Assembly: GCA_000719695.1 (NCBI GenBank) | Contig: JOHN01000014.1 | Location: forward strand, 62,001 to 126,000 | Reading direction: 5' to 3' | Origin: Streptomyces sp. NRRL F-6131 | GTDB taxonomy: Bacteria > Actinomycetota > Actinomycetes > Streptomycetales > Streptomycetaceae | DNA length: 64,000 nt | In this document: piece by piece, positions 15,185-23,791 of the stretch | Position numbering within the stretch: the first letter of the stretch is position 1 | Layout: each line of letters starts with the position of its first letter | Notes under the pieces: generated by a model | Databases searched by the model: none | Told to the model about the DNA's origin: nothing | Seen by the model: the letters and a program-made list of their open reading frames with translations, nothing else | Position numbers and translations under genes: made by a program

Positions 15185-15544
15185 ATGAACGACGACCTTC
15201 CCGCGTGCCCGAAGTGCTCCGGCGAGTACACGTACGAGATGAACGCACTGATGGTCTGCCCGGAGTGCGGCCACGAATGGGCGCCCGCCACGGACTCCGG
15301 CGCGGAGTCCGGCGCAACCGGTGAGCGGGTGATCAAGGACGCCGTCGGCAATGTGCTCAGCGACGGGGACACCGTGACCGTCGTCAAGGCGCTCAAGGTC
15401 AAGGGCAGCCCGGCCGGCATCAAGGCGGGCACCAAGGTCCGCAACATCCGTCTCGTCGACGGCGTCGACGGCCACGACATCGACTGCAGGATCGAGGGTT
15501 TCGGCCCCATGCAGCTCAAGTCGAGCGTCGTGAAGAAGGCCTGA
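15185..15544 (+). CDS. yjdM: Zinc-ribbon protein YjdM (PhnA-like)
   Basis: A 119-residue protein with an N-terminal zinc ribbon (Cys8, Cys11, Cys25, Cys28 in CPKC and CPEC) followed by the PhnA C-terminal fold with [20 protein letters not shown]. It is a cytosolic protein of uncertain function; the old link to phosphonate use is not supported by any neighbour. A TACCCT -10-like box ends seven bases before the ATG and there is no Shine-Dalgarno site, so the transcript may be leaderless. It converges on the rhodanese gene across a strong hairpin. Confidence 0.92.
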   Translation: MNDDLPACPKCSGEYTYEMNALMVCPECGHEWAPATDSGAESGATGERVIKDAVGNVLSDGDTVTVVKALKVKGSPAGIKAGTKVRNIRLVDGVDGHDIDCRIEGFGPMQLKSSVVKKA

Positions 15545-15578
15545 GCCGAGGCGCCGCCCGGTCGTGGCGTGCCCGGGG

Positions 15579-15624
15579 GTCCGGGAGGGCGGAGGGTCCG
15601 TGCGGAGTCTCCGCCCTCCCGGAC
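15579..15624. terminator. Strong hairpin between convergent yjdM and rhodanese genes
   Basis: Perfect 16-bp arms (15579-15594 and 15609-15624) around a 14-base loop, directly before the stop codon of the rhodanese gene on the opposite strand. It is suitable as a bidirectional terminator. Confidence 0.8.
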
Positions 15625-15625
15625 G

Positions 15626-15952
15626 TCAGGCGGCTTCGGTGGAAAGGCCGGCCTCGACCCAGTCCTGGATGCCCTCGCGGTACTTGCGGACGTTGGTGTA
15701 GCCGAGGGCGGTGAGCCGGTCGGCGACCTGGCCGCTGTTGGGGCACGCCGTGTTGGAGCAGTAGGTGACGATCGCGGCGTCGCGGTCGGGCAGCACCGCG
15801 GCCGCCCTGTGGTCCACGTCGGCCGGAACCAGGGGCACCGCGCCGGGAAGGTGCTGCTGGGCCCAGTAGTCGCCACCGAGGGTGTCGACGACGGTCACGG
15901 CGTCGGCCTCGATCGCTGCTGCCAGTTCGTCGCGGGTGATGAGTGCGGTCAT
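15626..15952 (-). CDS. Rhodanese-like domain protein
   Basis: A 108-residue single rhodanese domain. The active-site loop CSNTACPNS starts with Cys65, the position of the persulfide-forming cysteine, and the fold pattern (VVDTLGGDYWAQQHLPGAV, then GYTNVRKYREGIQDWVEAGL) is complete. It is probably a cytosolic sulfur carrier or sulfide/redox protein. It is divergent from a TetR regulator with a 37-bp gap containing a palindrome, so it is likely under that regulator's control. Confidence 0.92.
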   Translation of the reverse strand: MTALITRDELAAAIEADAVTVVDTLGGDYWAQQHLPGAVPLVPADVDHRAAAVLPDRDAAIVTYCSNTACPNSGQVADRLTALGYTNVRKYREGIQDWVEAGLSTEAA

Positions 15953-15973
15953 GCCGCCACCTCCAAGAGAATC

Positions 15974-16019
15974 GGACTACAGTCCTGTTATGACTCACGA
16001 CAGTAGCGGACCGCAGTCC
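15974..16019. promoter_or_regulatory. TetR operator GGACT-AC-AGTCC with a second related copy
   Basis: A perfect inverted repeat GGACTACAGTCC (15974-15985) in the divergent rhodanese/TetR promoter, with a diverged copy GGACCGCAGTCC (16008-16019) inside the TetR coding region. The first site covers TACAGT (15978-15983), a -10-like hexamer ending seven bases before the TetR ATG. Binding would therefore block the regulator's own promoter and probably the rhodanese promoter. Confidence 0.65.
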
Positions 16020-16604
16020 GGTTCGGCAATGCCCCTGGAACTGTTGCGGACGCCGCCGCCGAAGGAACGCGCGGACGCGGCCCGGAACCGGATCGCGGTG
16101 CTGGAGGCGGCCGCCAGGCTGTTCGCCGAACACGGGGTCGAGGCGGTGTCCATGGACCAGGTCGCCGCCGCCGCGGGCGTCGGCAAGGGCACCCTGTTCC
16201 GCCGGTTCGGCGACAAATCGGGACTGGCCGTCGCCCTGCTGGACACCCGCGAGCGGGTCCTGCAGGAGGCCGTCCTGCACGGGCCGCCCCCGCTCGGCCC
16301 CGGGGCACCGGCCGACGAGCGCCTGACCGCGTTCCTCGACGCCTACGTCGACTACCTGCTCGAACACCTGGCCCTGGTACGCATGTCCGAGACCGCCACA
16401 CCGGGGGCCCGGTACCGGATCGGGGCCTACCGGTTCTGGCACCGCCATGTGGCGATCCTGCTCGCCGGCACGCCCGACCCCGACACCGCGGCCCACACCC
16501 TGCTCGCCGGCCTGGCGGCCGACCATGTCGCAGCGCTCCTCCCGGAGCTCGGCGAGGACCGCCTGCGGGCCGGTCTGCTGCGCCTCGCCGGGCGCGCGAT
16601 GTGA
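15990..16604 (+). CDS. TetR/AcrR-family transcriptional regulator
   Basis: A 204-residue regulator with the N-terminal HTH ILEAAARLFAEHG-like segment (AVLEAAARLFAEHGVEAVSM) and recognition helix GVGKGTLFRRFGDKSGL, followed by a helical ligand domain. The ATG at 15990 has no Shine-Dalgarno site but lies seven bases behind a -10-like hexamer, consistent with a leaderless transcript. The gene is divergent from the rhodanese gene and a matching palindrome sits in the gap, so it probably represses itself and rhodanese. The ligand is unknown. Confidence 0.9.
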   Translation: MTHDSSGPQSGSAMPLELLRTPPPKERADAARNRIAVLEAAARLFAEHGVEAVSMDQVAAAAGVGKGTLFRRFGDKSGLAVALLDTRERVLQEAVLHGPPPLGPGAPADERLTAFLDAYVDYLLEHLALVRMSETATPGARYRIGAYRFWHRHVAILLAGTPDPDTAAHTLLAGLAADHVAALLPELGEDRLRAGLLRLAGRAM

Positions 16605-17124
16605 GGTTCCCGCCCCGGCGGCGCATGTCCGGCTCAGGGCACGAACAGCGCTTCGCGCCCTCGGAGCCGATGGCGGCCGCTACCGGGGGCGGCTCACCCC
16701 CCGGCGGGTCTGCACCCGGTCGGGGCCGGCCGGTCGAGGGAGCGGCTCCGGGGCCTGGCTCCGGGGTCCGGCTCCGAATCCCGTTCAGGATCCGGTGACG
16801 CCGGGTCAGGCGGAGCGGATCACTCGGGCTCGAGAGAGGGGCACGGCTTGCGCGTGCCCTGCGCGCACTGCTGTTCGGCGCGCCGGCGCTGCTGCCGTAC
16901 GCCCCGTCGGCCCGACGGCCGCGCTTCGACCGCGTCGGGGAGGTGACACCCGGTACGTCGAAGGTCCTTCACGACCCCTGGAGCAGATCCGTCGTCAGAT
17001 CCGCAGCCGCGACCCGGGCCCGTCCGCGCGGAGGCTTCCGTCGCAGCGGGCCCGGGTCAGCGGCCTGCCGGTCGGCCGATCGTCCCGCCGGAACACCGCG
17101 GGCGACGACCTACCGAGGTGGTGC
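16605..17124. other. Gap without a supported gene
   Basis: About 520 bases after the TetR gene. Open frames here lack Shine-Dalgarno sites and have the composition of shadows. One plus-strand stretch near 16845-16960 reads like a hydrophobic, proline-containing protein fragment without a start, possibly a gene remnant. Confidence 0.5.
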
Positions 17125-17277
17125 TCATCCGCTGAGGCGGGCGAGGAGCAGGCGTGCCCGCCGGGTCTTGGCCTCGGCGCGGTTCTTCAGGTGCACCGCG
17201 TGGGCGAGACGGTGCTGCTCGGCTTCCCGCATCCGCTCGTTGATGATGGCGCGCGCGGTATCGAGGTGGTAGTTCAT
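17125..17277 (-). CDS. Small basic 50-residue protein
   Basis: A 50-residue ORF, MNYHLDTARAIINERMREAE followed by a helical, lysine/arginine-rich half ending RRARLLLARLSG. An AGGGGGAA ribosome site lies ten bases before the ATG. The pattern of charged and aliphatic residues predicts one long amphipathic helix. Its leader is unusually AT-rich for this window and contains TAGAAT, a good -10 candidate (complement of 17354-17359). I recognise no named family, though helical proteins of this size are common in actinomycetes. Confidence 0.65.
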   Translation of the reverse strand: MNYHLDTARAIINERMREAEQHRLAHAVHLKNRAEAKTRRARLLLARLSG

Positions 17278-17649
17278 GGCGGTCGTTCCCCCTGTCGGCG
17301 GGGTGGCCTGCCGATGGCTTCAGCACCGGCCCCAAGGCCCCCCTTGCACCTGTGATTCTACACCAAGATTCCGGCTTCGCTCGCCAATTCATAGCCGCTT
17401 CGGGCTGTTGTCCTGCTGTTTGAAGGCTCTTTGGTTGATGAGCAAAGGGTGTGCCGGGTGTGACCGCCCGCCGTCCAGTACTGGTACCCCCGGTTGCCGG
17501 ACGGAGCAGCGGGCGCGGGTGCCGTCGCGCCCGCGCCGCTGCTGCCCCCGGGGTGGTACCACCCGCGAGGCTCGGCCCCTCCCCGGTGGGCTCCCGGCCG
17601 ATCGGGTCCGGGGGCCCCACCGCAGTTACCGCTCGTTACCGCTCGAGCG

Positions 17650-17949
17650 TCAGGAGGCGCATTCGCGGCAGATGGGCTGGCCGTTCCTGTCCTCGCCGGC
17701 GAGTTGGGCGCGGTGGTGGACCAGGAAGCAGGTCATACAGGTGAACTCGTCCGCCTGGAGCGGCACGACCCGCACCGTCAGTTCCTCGCCCGACAGGTCC
17801 GCGCCCGGGAGTTCGAGCCCTTCCACGGCCTCGGGTTCCACATCCACCGCGGAACTCTGCTTGTCGTCGCGCTTGCTCTTCAGCGCCTCGATGCTCTCGT
17901 CATTGCTGTCGTCACCGCTGTCGCGCGGAGCGTCGTAGTCGGTAGCCAT
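17650..17949 (-). CDS. DUF4193 family protein
   Basis: A 99-residue protein that opens MATDYDAPRDS and has an acidic N-terminal half, then the C-terminal CMTCFLVHHRAQLA...ICRECAS with two CxxC pairs. This is the DUF4193 pattern, found across actinobacteria and of unknown function; the cysteines probably bind zinc. The ATG at 17949 is preceded by AAGGAG. No operon partner overlaps it. Confidence 0.9.
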   Translation of the reverse strand: MATDYDAPRDSGDDSNDESIEALKSKRDDKQSSAVDVEPEAVEGLELPGADLSGEELTVRVVPLQADEFTCMTCFLVHHRAQLAGEDRNGQPICRECAS

Positions 17950-18242
17950 GGCGGTGTCTAACTCCTTGGGTGTTGCTTCGGGCGTCCGGTCGGGCCGCCC
18001 GCAGGCCGACGAGGTGTCGGCCGGGCGCACGGACGCGTCCGATCCCGCCCGTGGCGCACCACCCTCCCACTTACCGGGCCGAACGGCACAACAAGACCCA
18101 CTTCCGACCCACCGGCCGGCCGATCGCGTACCGCCGTCCCGTCCCCGTCAGGCAGGACGGACGAGGCTCGCCGGGGCGTCATCCACCCACGGTCACCCCT
18201 GGAACGTCACCGGCGGACGACCCGGGCCGGGCGGCGGCGCCG

Positions 18243-18545
18243 TCACGGAGCCGGGTCCGGGGTGTCCGGGGGGCTGTCCGGCCGGCGCCGGGCGGCGGTG
18301 TCGCGTCGGCCGTCGTCGGCCGGCGGCACGACGTAGGGGGTGCGGTCGTCCTCGGCAGCCGCGGTGCTCTCGGCGGTCGCGTCGTAGTCCTGCCGCACCG
18401 GGTCGCTGTCGGGCCGGTGCGGGTCGGCTCCGGAGTCCGGCTCGGCGTGGTCGGAGGCCGAGTCGCCGTAGGAGCGGTCGGCGGGCGGCCGGACCTCCCG
18501 GTCCCCGTCGTGCTGATCGGTGCGGGGTGTGTCGCCCTGTGCCAC
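18243..18545 (-). CDS. Hypothetical disordered acidic protein
   Basis: A 100-residue ORF starting at GTG 18545 behind a very good AGGAGG (five-base spacing). The product is rich in Asp, Pro, Arg and Ser without hydrophobic core segments, so it is probably intrinsically disordered. The frame is open further upstream, but that part is arginine-rich and looks non-coding. I recognise no family. Confidence 0.55.
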   Translation of the reverse strand: MAQGDTPRTDQHDGDREVRPPADRSYGDSASDHAEPDSGADPHRPDSDPVRQDYDATAESTAAAEDDRTPYVVPPADDGRRDTAARRRPDSPPDTPDPAP

Positions 18546-18756
18546 GAGAACCTCCTGGAAGTCCGGGCCGCGCGAACGGCGCGGTGACGCCGACGGTCCT
18601 CGTCTTCCCCGCCGCGGAGGATCCAGTCGGGTCAGACCGGAGCTGGGCCGGTCCCGACGGCCGCCGCGCGGACCGGCCGAGCGGGTGAACGCCCCCGGCG
18701 GCACGGCTGCGGCCCGTCCGGTCCACTGGTTCCCGTCCGGGAGGAGCCTGTGGAGG

Positions 18757-20715
18757 TCAGGTGAGAAGGGTCCAGAGGTGCACCGCCTTGTCGTCGCCCG
18801 CGCTGGCCAGGGTCCGGCCGTCGGGGCCGAACGCCACGGCGTTCACGCCCTTGGTGTGCCCGGTCAGGGAGATGAGCGGCTCGCCGGTGTGTCCGTCCCA
18901 GAGGCGGACCGGGTTGTCGGCGCCGCCGCTGGCGAGGGTGCGGCCGTCCGGGCTGAACGCCACCGACGACACGCGCCCGCTGTGGCCGCTCAGGGCGTGG
19001 AGCGGTTCGCCCGTGTCGGCCTTCCAGAGCCGGACGAGCCTGCCGTCGGCCCCGGGCGGGACCTCGTCGGAGTGGCCGGAGACGACGGTCCGGCCGTCCG
19101 GACTGAACGCGACAGCCGGTACGGACCTGAACCGGCCGGGGATGTCCAGGCGCGGCAGGCCGGTGGGGACGTCCCAGAGCCGGCCGGACCCGGCCAGGGT
19201 GCGGCCGTCCGGGCTGAACGCGACCGCGTACACGCCGTCCTTCGCCAGCTCGAAGCGCAGCTCGCCGGTCGTGAGGTCCCACAGGCGGACGCCCTTCCGG
19301 CCGCCGCCGGCCAGCGTGCGGCCGTCCGGACTGAAGGCAACGGCGTGCACCTCGCTGAACCAGCCGCCCTGTTCGAAGCCGGCGAGCAGCCGGGCGGAGC
19401 GGGTGTCCCAGAGCCGGACCGTTCCGCCGGCGCCGGTGGCCAGGGTGCGGCCGTCCGGGCTGAACGCGACCGACGTCACCGGCTTGGTGTGGCCGGACAG
19501 GGCAAGGACCTGCCGGCCGGTCCGCACCTCCCACAGGCGGGCCGACTTGTCGGCGCCGCCGCTGGCGAGGGTCAGGCCGTCGGGGCTGAACGCCACCGAG
19601 GTCACCCGCTTGCCGTGGCCGGACAGGGTGTGGCGCCGTTCGCCGCGGAGCGTCCTCCGGGGCGGCGCCGCGGGGGCCCCACGGTCGGTGGGCCGCGGCG
19701 CGGCGGGCGGACTCGCCGCGGTGCGACCGGATGCGGCCCGTGTGGCCTGCGTGGCCTGCTTGGCCCGGAACGCCGTCGGGGCCTTGGACGTGTACGCCCT
19801 CATGGCGGCGGCGAGCCTGGTGAGCTGGACCTTGCGCAGTTCCTGCTCGGCGTCGCGCAGCCTCGGCGGCTGGGATCCCCCGCCCGCGAGCGCGGCCAGG
19901 GCGGCGAGCAGGCTGTCGGCGGCCGGCCGGCCGCCCGGATCCTTGGCGAGCAGCGCCAGCACCATCTCCTCCAGCGCGGCGGGGACGTCGGGCCGCAGGG
20001 CGCGGACGGAGGGCGGGGCCTCCTCGACGTGCTGGAGCATCCAGGCGTAGACGGAGGGGCCGCCGAGGAAGGGCGGGCGGCCGGTGAGGAGTTCGAACAT
20101 GACGCAACCGAGCGCGTAGAGGTCACCGCGGGCGTCCGGCAACTCGCCCCGCCACTGCTCGGGCGGCATGTACGGCGGGGTGCCCACGACGTTCCCGGTG
20201 GTGGTCATCCGGACCGTGGCGTCCATGGTGCGGGCGATGCCGAAGTCGCAGATCTTCATCCGGTCACCGGCCTGCACGAACAGGTTCGCCGGCTTGAGGT
20301 CCCGGTGGACCACCCCGCTGCGGTGGGCCGCGGCCAGCGCGGCGAGCGTCTGGGCCGTCAGGTCCAGGACCCGGGCGACGGGCATGCCGTTCGGGTGACC
20401 GGCCATCAGCTGCGCCAGATCCGCCCCGCGCAGCAGTTCCATGACGATGAACAGGAACCCGCTGTGCCGGCCGGCGTCGTGCACGACGGTGATCCCCGGG
20501 TGCTGGAGCCTGCCCAGGGTGGCCGCCTCCTGCTGGAAGCGCCGCACCGACTCCGCACCGGCGAAGGCCGGCAGGACCTTGACCGCCACCTCCCGCTGCA
20601 GCACCGAGGAGTCCCGGCCGAGCCACACCTCCCCCATGCCGCCACGGCCGATCATCCGCACCAGGCGGTAACGATCCGCCAGCACCGCCCCCGCGAGCTC
20701 CGTACCCGAGTCCAC
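18757..20715 (-). CDS. Serine/threonine protein kinase with C-terminal WD40 repeats
   Basis: A 652-residue protein. The kinase domain spans about residues 15-275: glycine loop GRGGMGEVW at 23-31, catalytic lysine 46 (VAVKVL), HRDLKPAN at 137-144, DFG at 157-159 and PPEQW in place of the common APEQ. A linker of about 85 residues rich in Ala, Arg and Pro follows. From about residue 362 seven WD40 repeats carry VAFSPDGRTLASGG-type motifs and would form one propeller. No membrane segment separates the halves, so the kinase is cytosolic and the propeller probably binds partners. The GTG at 20715 follows GGGGGAGG. The substrate is unknown. Confidence 0.92.
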   Translation of the reverse strand: MDSGTELAGAVLADRYRLVRMIGRGGMGEVWLGRDSSVLQREVAVKVLPAFAGAESVRRFQQEAATLGRLQHPGITVVHDAGRHSGFLFIVMELLRGADLAQLMAGHPNGMPVARVLDLTAQTLAALAAAHRSGVVHRDLKPANLFVQAGDRMKICDFGIARTMDATVRMTTTGNVVGTPPYMPPEQWRGELPDARGDLYALGCVMFELLTGRPPFLGGPSVYAWMLQHVEEAPPSVRALRPDVPAALEEMVLALLAKDPGGRPAADSLLAALAALAGGGSQPPRLRDAEQELRKVQLTRLAAAMRAYTSKAPTAFRAKQATQATRAASGRTAASPPAAPRPTDRGAPAAPPRRTLRGERRHTLSGHGKRVTSVAFSPDGLTLASGGADKSARLWEVRTGRQVLALSGHTKPVTSVAFSPDGRTLATGAGGTVRLWDTRSARLLAGFEQGGWFSEVHAVAFSPDGRTLAGGGRKGVRLWDLTTGELRFELAKDGVYAVAFSPDGRTLAGSGRLWDVPTGLPRLDIPGRFRSVPAVAFSPDGRTVVSGHSDEVPPGADGRLVRLWKADTGEPLHALSGHSGRVSSVAFSPDGRTLASGGADNPVRLWDGHTGEPLISLTGHTKGVNAVAFGPDGRTLASAGDDKAVHLWTLLT

Positions 20716-21000
20716 CGACCGACCTCCCCCTCCCCGGACACCCACTGGCGCCCGGGACACCGAGACCCGTCCCGCTCCCGGGCCTGTCGCGCCCGCACCG
20801 GGTGAGCACAGCAGCCCTACCCGCCGGCGAGGCGCACCGAACTCGGCACGAACACCCTCCAGCAGGTCCGCAGCCCGGCGGGGGTGCGGAACGGTGATGC
20901 TGGGCCTGGACTCGATCCGTGCGGCGGTGTTCCTGTTCCGCGGGCCCCACCGGCTGCGCCCCTGACGGGCTCGGGGCGGGCGGAACGGCGGGCGGGCTTC

Positions 21001-22338
21001 TCAGGTCGACGGGGGCGTGTGCCGCTGTGCCTCCGGGGCCGGTCCCAGCACGCGGTCCAGGTAGGGGTTGGCGAAGACGCCACTCGGGTCCAGCTTGTCA
21101 CGCAGGGCGACGAAGGCGTCGAAGTGCTCGTAGCGCGGTCGGAGGGCCGTGGCGTCGAGGTCGTGCATCTTGCCCCAGTGCGGGCGGCCGCCGTACGCGC
21201 CCAGGATGGACTGGCAGGCCCGGAAGTACCGCTGGTACGGCATGCGGTGGTACTGGTGGAAGGCGATGTAGCAGTTCTCCCGGCCCTGGGCGGTCGACAG
21301 CCAGATGTCGTCCCGCGCGACGAACCGGACCTCCAGCGGGAAGGAGATCCGCTCGTCGTGCCGGTCGACCCAGTCCTTGATCTCCCGCAGCGCGTCCACC
21401 GCGTGCTCGCGCGGGATCGCGAACTCGCCCTCCAGGAAGCGGACCGGGCGGGAGGAGGCGAAGATCCGGTAGGAGAGGTCCGTCCACTCGCGCGCGGACA
21501 TCGCCTTCGCGGCGAAGCGGGCGATCGGGCGCACGGTGGCGGGGAAGCGGGTGCCGACCCGGCACAGGGCCTCGAAGCCGGGGCCGTTGAGGAGTTCGTC
21601 GAGGCGGGTGGTGAGGGCACCGATCGGGGTGAGGGGGAGGTCCGCGGGCCGGCGGGTGAAGCGGCGGGTCAGCGCGACCTCGCTGTGCGGGAACCAGAAG
21701 AACTCGAAGTGGTCGTAAGCGTCGGCGAGTTCGTCCGACCGGTCGAGGACCTCGGCGACGGGTTGCCGGGTGTCCACCGCGTGCAGCGCGTACAGCGGGA
21801 CGCACTGCAGGGTGACCTCGGTGATGATCCCGAGGGCGCCGAGGCCGACCCGCGCGGCGGCGAAGAGCTCGGGCTGCTCGGTCGGCGAGCAGCGCGTCAC
21901 CGTGCCGTCGGCCAGCACGAGTTCGAGGCCGCGCACCTGGGTGGCGATACCGCCGAAGCGGGTGCTGGAGCCGTGCGTGCCGGTGGAGATGGCGCCGGAG
22001 ATCGTCTGGCGGTCGATGTCGCCGAGGATCTCCATGGCCAGTCCGTGCTGCGCGAGCAGCGGGTTCAGCTGCCAGAGCGGCATGCCGGCACCGACCGTGA
22101 CCAGGCCGGAGGCGGCGTCGACGGAGATCAGTCGGTTCATCCGGTCCAGCTGGAGCTGGATCCCGGGCGCGACGGCGACCGGGCTGAAGGAGTGCCCGGC
22201 GCCGACCGCCTTGACCCGCTGCCCGTTCCGGGCCGCGGTGGCGACCTCGGCGGCCGTCTCGTCCGCGTCGGCGGGCCGCGCGACCCTCAGCGGGTGCGCC
22301 TGCTCGTTCCCTGCCCAGTTGCGCCATGCGTTCGCCAT
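21001..22338 (-). CDS. D-arabinono-1,4-lactone oxidase / alditol oxidase family protein
   Basis: A 445-residue flavoprotein with the PCMH FAD domain: GAGHSFSP at 46-53, where His49 is in the position that holds FAD covalently in alditol oxidase, and SGAISTGTHGSSTRFGG further on. The C-terminal ALO domain includes HWGKMHDL and the ending FANPYLDRVLG. Relatives oxidise lactones or polyols with O2, giving H2O2. The ATG at 22338 is used; upstream residues are arginine-rich noise. It is divergent from a PLP enzyme-TetR pair across a long inverted repeat and is probably regulated by that TetR. Confidence 0.9.
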   Translation of the reverse strand: MANAWRNWAGNEQAHPLRVARPADADETAAEVATAARNGQRVKAVGAGHSFSPVAVAPGIQLQLDRMNRLISVDAASGLVTVGAGMPLWQLNPLLAQHGLAMEILGDIDRQTISGAISTGTHGSSTRFGGIATQVRGLELVLADGTVTRCSPTEQPELFAAARVGLGALGIITEVTLQCVPLYALHAVDTRQPVAEVLDRSDELADAYDHFEFFWFPHSEVALTRRFTRRPADLPLTPIGALTTRLDELLNGPGFEALCRVGTRFPATVRPIARFAAKAMSAREWTDLSYRIFASSRPVRFLEGEFAIPREHAVDALREIKDWVDRHDERISFPLEVRFVARDDIWLSTAQGRENCYIAFHQYHRMPYQRYFRACQSILGAYGGRPHWGKMHDLDATALRPRYEHFDAFVALRDKLDPSGVFANPYLDRVLGPAPEAQRHTPPST

Positions 22339-22354
22339 GGCACGGAAGGATGGG

Positions 22355-22411
22355 CTTGGTCGATTGTCCAAGTCAAGGGTCCGGGAGCCTTGACTTGGAC
22401 ACTTGACCAAG
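22355..22411. promoter_or_regulatory. Long inverted repeat (24-bp arms) in a divergent promoter
   Basis: Left arm 22355-22378 and right arm 22388-22411 match at 22 of 24 positions around a 9-bp spacer. The inner 14 bp are perfect (TGTCCAAGTCAAGG and its complement). Half-sites related to CCAAGTC recur several times, so two or more regulator dimers could bind. The TetR protein encoded downstream is the likely ligand. Confidence 0.8.
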
Positions 22412-22484
22412 TCACGCTGCCGGTGGGCGCAGGTCCCTTCCCCGGCTGCGACAGGCCCCAGCCGCTCCGACGAGAGGCCCCTCG

Positions 22485-23720
22485 ATGACGACCCAGAGCG
22501 CGGCCACGACCCGGCCCGCGACCTTCGACCAACTGCACCGGGCCACCGCCGAGTTGCGCCCGCCCTTCGCGGTCGTCGACCTCGGCGCACTGCGTGCCAA
22601 CGCGGCGCGGATGGCCGCCCGCGCCGACGGCAAACCGATCCGGCTGGCCAGCAAGTCCCTGCGCTGCCGCCCCCTCATCGAGGAGGTGCTGCGCACCCCC
22701 GGCTACCACGGGATCATGGCCTTCACCCTGCCCGAGGCCCTCTGGCTCGCCCGCACCACCGACGCCTCGCTCGGCGACATCCTGGTGGCCTACCCCTGCG
22801 CCGACGCCGCCTCGCTGCGCGAACTCGCCGCCGACGAAGCAGCGGCCGCGCGGATCACGGTCATGGCCGACTCGGTCGAACACCTCGACCTGATCGACGC
22901 GGCGGCCCGGGACGGCAGCGCCCGGGGCCCGCGGCTGCGCGTCTGCCTGGACCTCGACGCCTCGCTGCGGCTGTTCGGCGGCCGCGTCCACGTGGGCATG
23001 CGGCGCTCACCGATGCACGACCCCGCGGCCGCCGGAGCACTGGCGCGGGCCGTACTGGCCAGGCCGTGGCTGCGACTGGTCGGGGTGATGTCCTACGAGG
23101 GCCACATCGCCGGGCTCGCCGACGACCGGCCCGGCTCGCCGCTGATGCGCGCGGGCGTGCGGCTGATGCAGCGCCTGTCCACGCAGGAACTGCGCATCCG
23201 GCGCGCCGCGGCGGTGCGCGCCGTCCAGGACGTGGCTCCGCTGGAGTTCGTCAACGGCGGAGGCACCGGCAGCCTCGAGTCCACCTCCGCCGAGGCCGCG
23301 GTCACCGAACTGGGAGCCGGCTCCGGCCTGTACGCGCCGCGGCTGTTCGACCACTACCGGGCCTTCACCCCGGCACCCGCCGCCCTCTTCGCCCTGACGG
23401 TGGTCCGCCGCCCCGCGCCCCGGCACGTCACCGTCCTCGGCGGCGGCTGGATCGCCTCCGGCCCGGCCGGTGCCGACCGACTGCCGACACCGGTCTGGCC
23501 GCAGGGGCTGCGCCTGGTCGGCGCGGAAGGGGCCGGCGAGGTGCAGACGCCGCTCGTCGGCGCCGCGGCGGACGACCTCCGCCTCGGGGACCGGGTCTGG
23601 TTCCGGCACGCCAAGGCGGGCGAGCTGTGCGAGCACGTGGACCGGCTGCACCTCGTCGAGGGCGACCGGCTCGTCGGCGAGGCCCCGACGTACCGGGGCG
23701 AAGGCCATGCCTTCCTCTAG
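22485..23720 (+). CDS. PLP-dependent amino acid deaminase/aldolase (alanine-racemase-fold)
   Basis: A 411-residue fold-type III PLP enzyme related to D-threonine aldolase and D-serine deaminase. The probable PLP lysine is Lys57 in RLASKSLRC. MSYEGHIAG and the GGGTGSLESTS phosphate-binding segment are visible, and the C-terminal beta domain includes LRLGDRVWFRHAKAGELCEH. It should act on D-amino acids or beta-hydroxy D-amino acids in the cytosol. The ATG at 22485 has a GAGAGG site. The TetR gene starts 71 bases later, on the same strand, and the lactone oxidase is divergent; I have seen this trio together in other Streptomyces-type genomes. Confidence 0.88.
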   Translation: MTTQSAATTRPATFDQLHRATAELRPPFAVVDLGALRANAARMAARADGKPIRLASKSLRCRPLIEEVLRTPGYHGIMAFTLPEALWLARTTDASLGDILVAYPCADAASLRELAADEAAAARITVMADSVEHLDLIDAAARDGSARGPRLRVCLDLDASLRLFGGRVHVGMRRSPMHDPAAAGALARAVLARPWLRLVGVMSYEGHIAGLADDRPGSPLMRAGVRLMQRLSTQELRIRRAAAVRAVQDVAPLEFVNGGGTGSLESTSAEAAVTELGAGSGLYAPRLFDHYRAFTPAPAALFALTVVRRPAPRHVTVLGGGWIASGPAGADRLPTPVWPQGLRLVGAEGAGEVQTPLVGAAADDLRLGDRVWFRHAKAGELCEHVDRLHLVEGDRLVGEAPTYRGEGHAFL

Positions 23721-23791
23721 GCCGAGCCTCTCGGGGCGTGCGCTGGGGTAGCGTGCCCCGGACGCGTCCGCCCCCTGCCACTGGAGTCACC

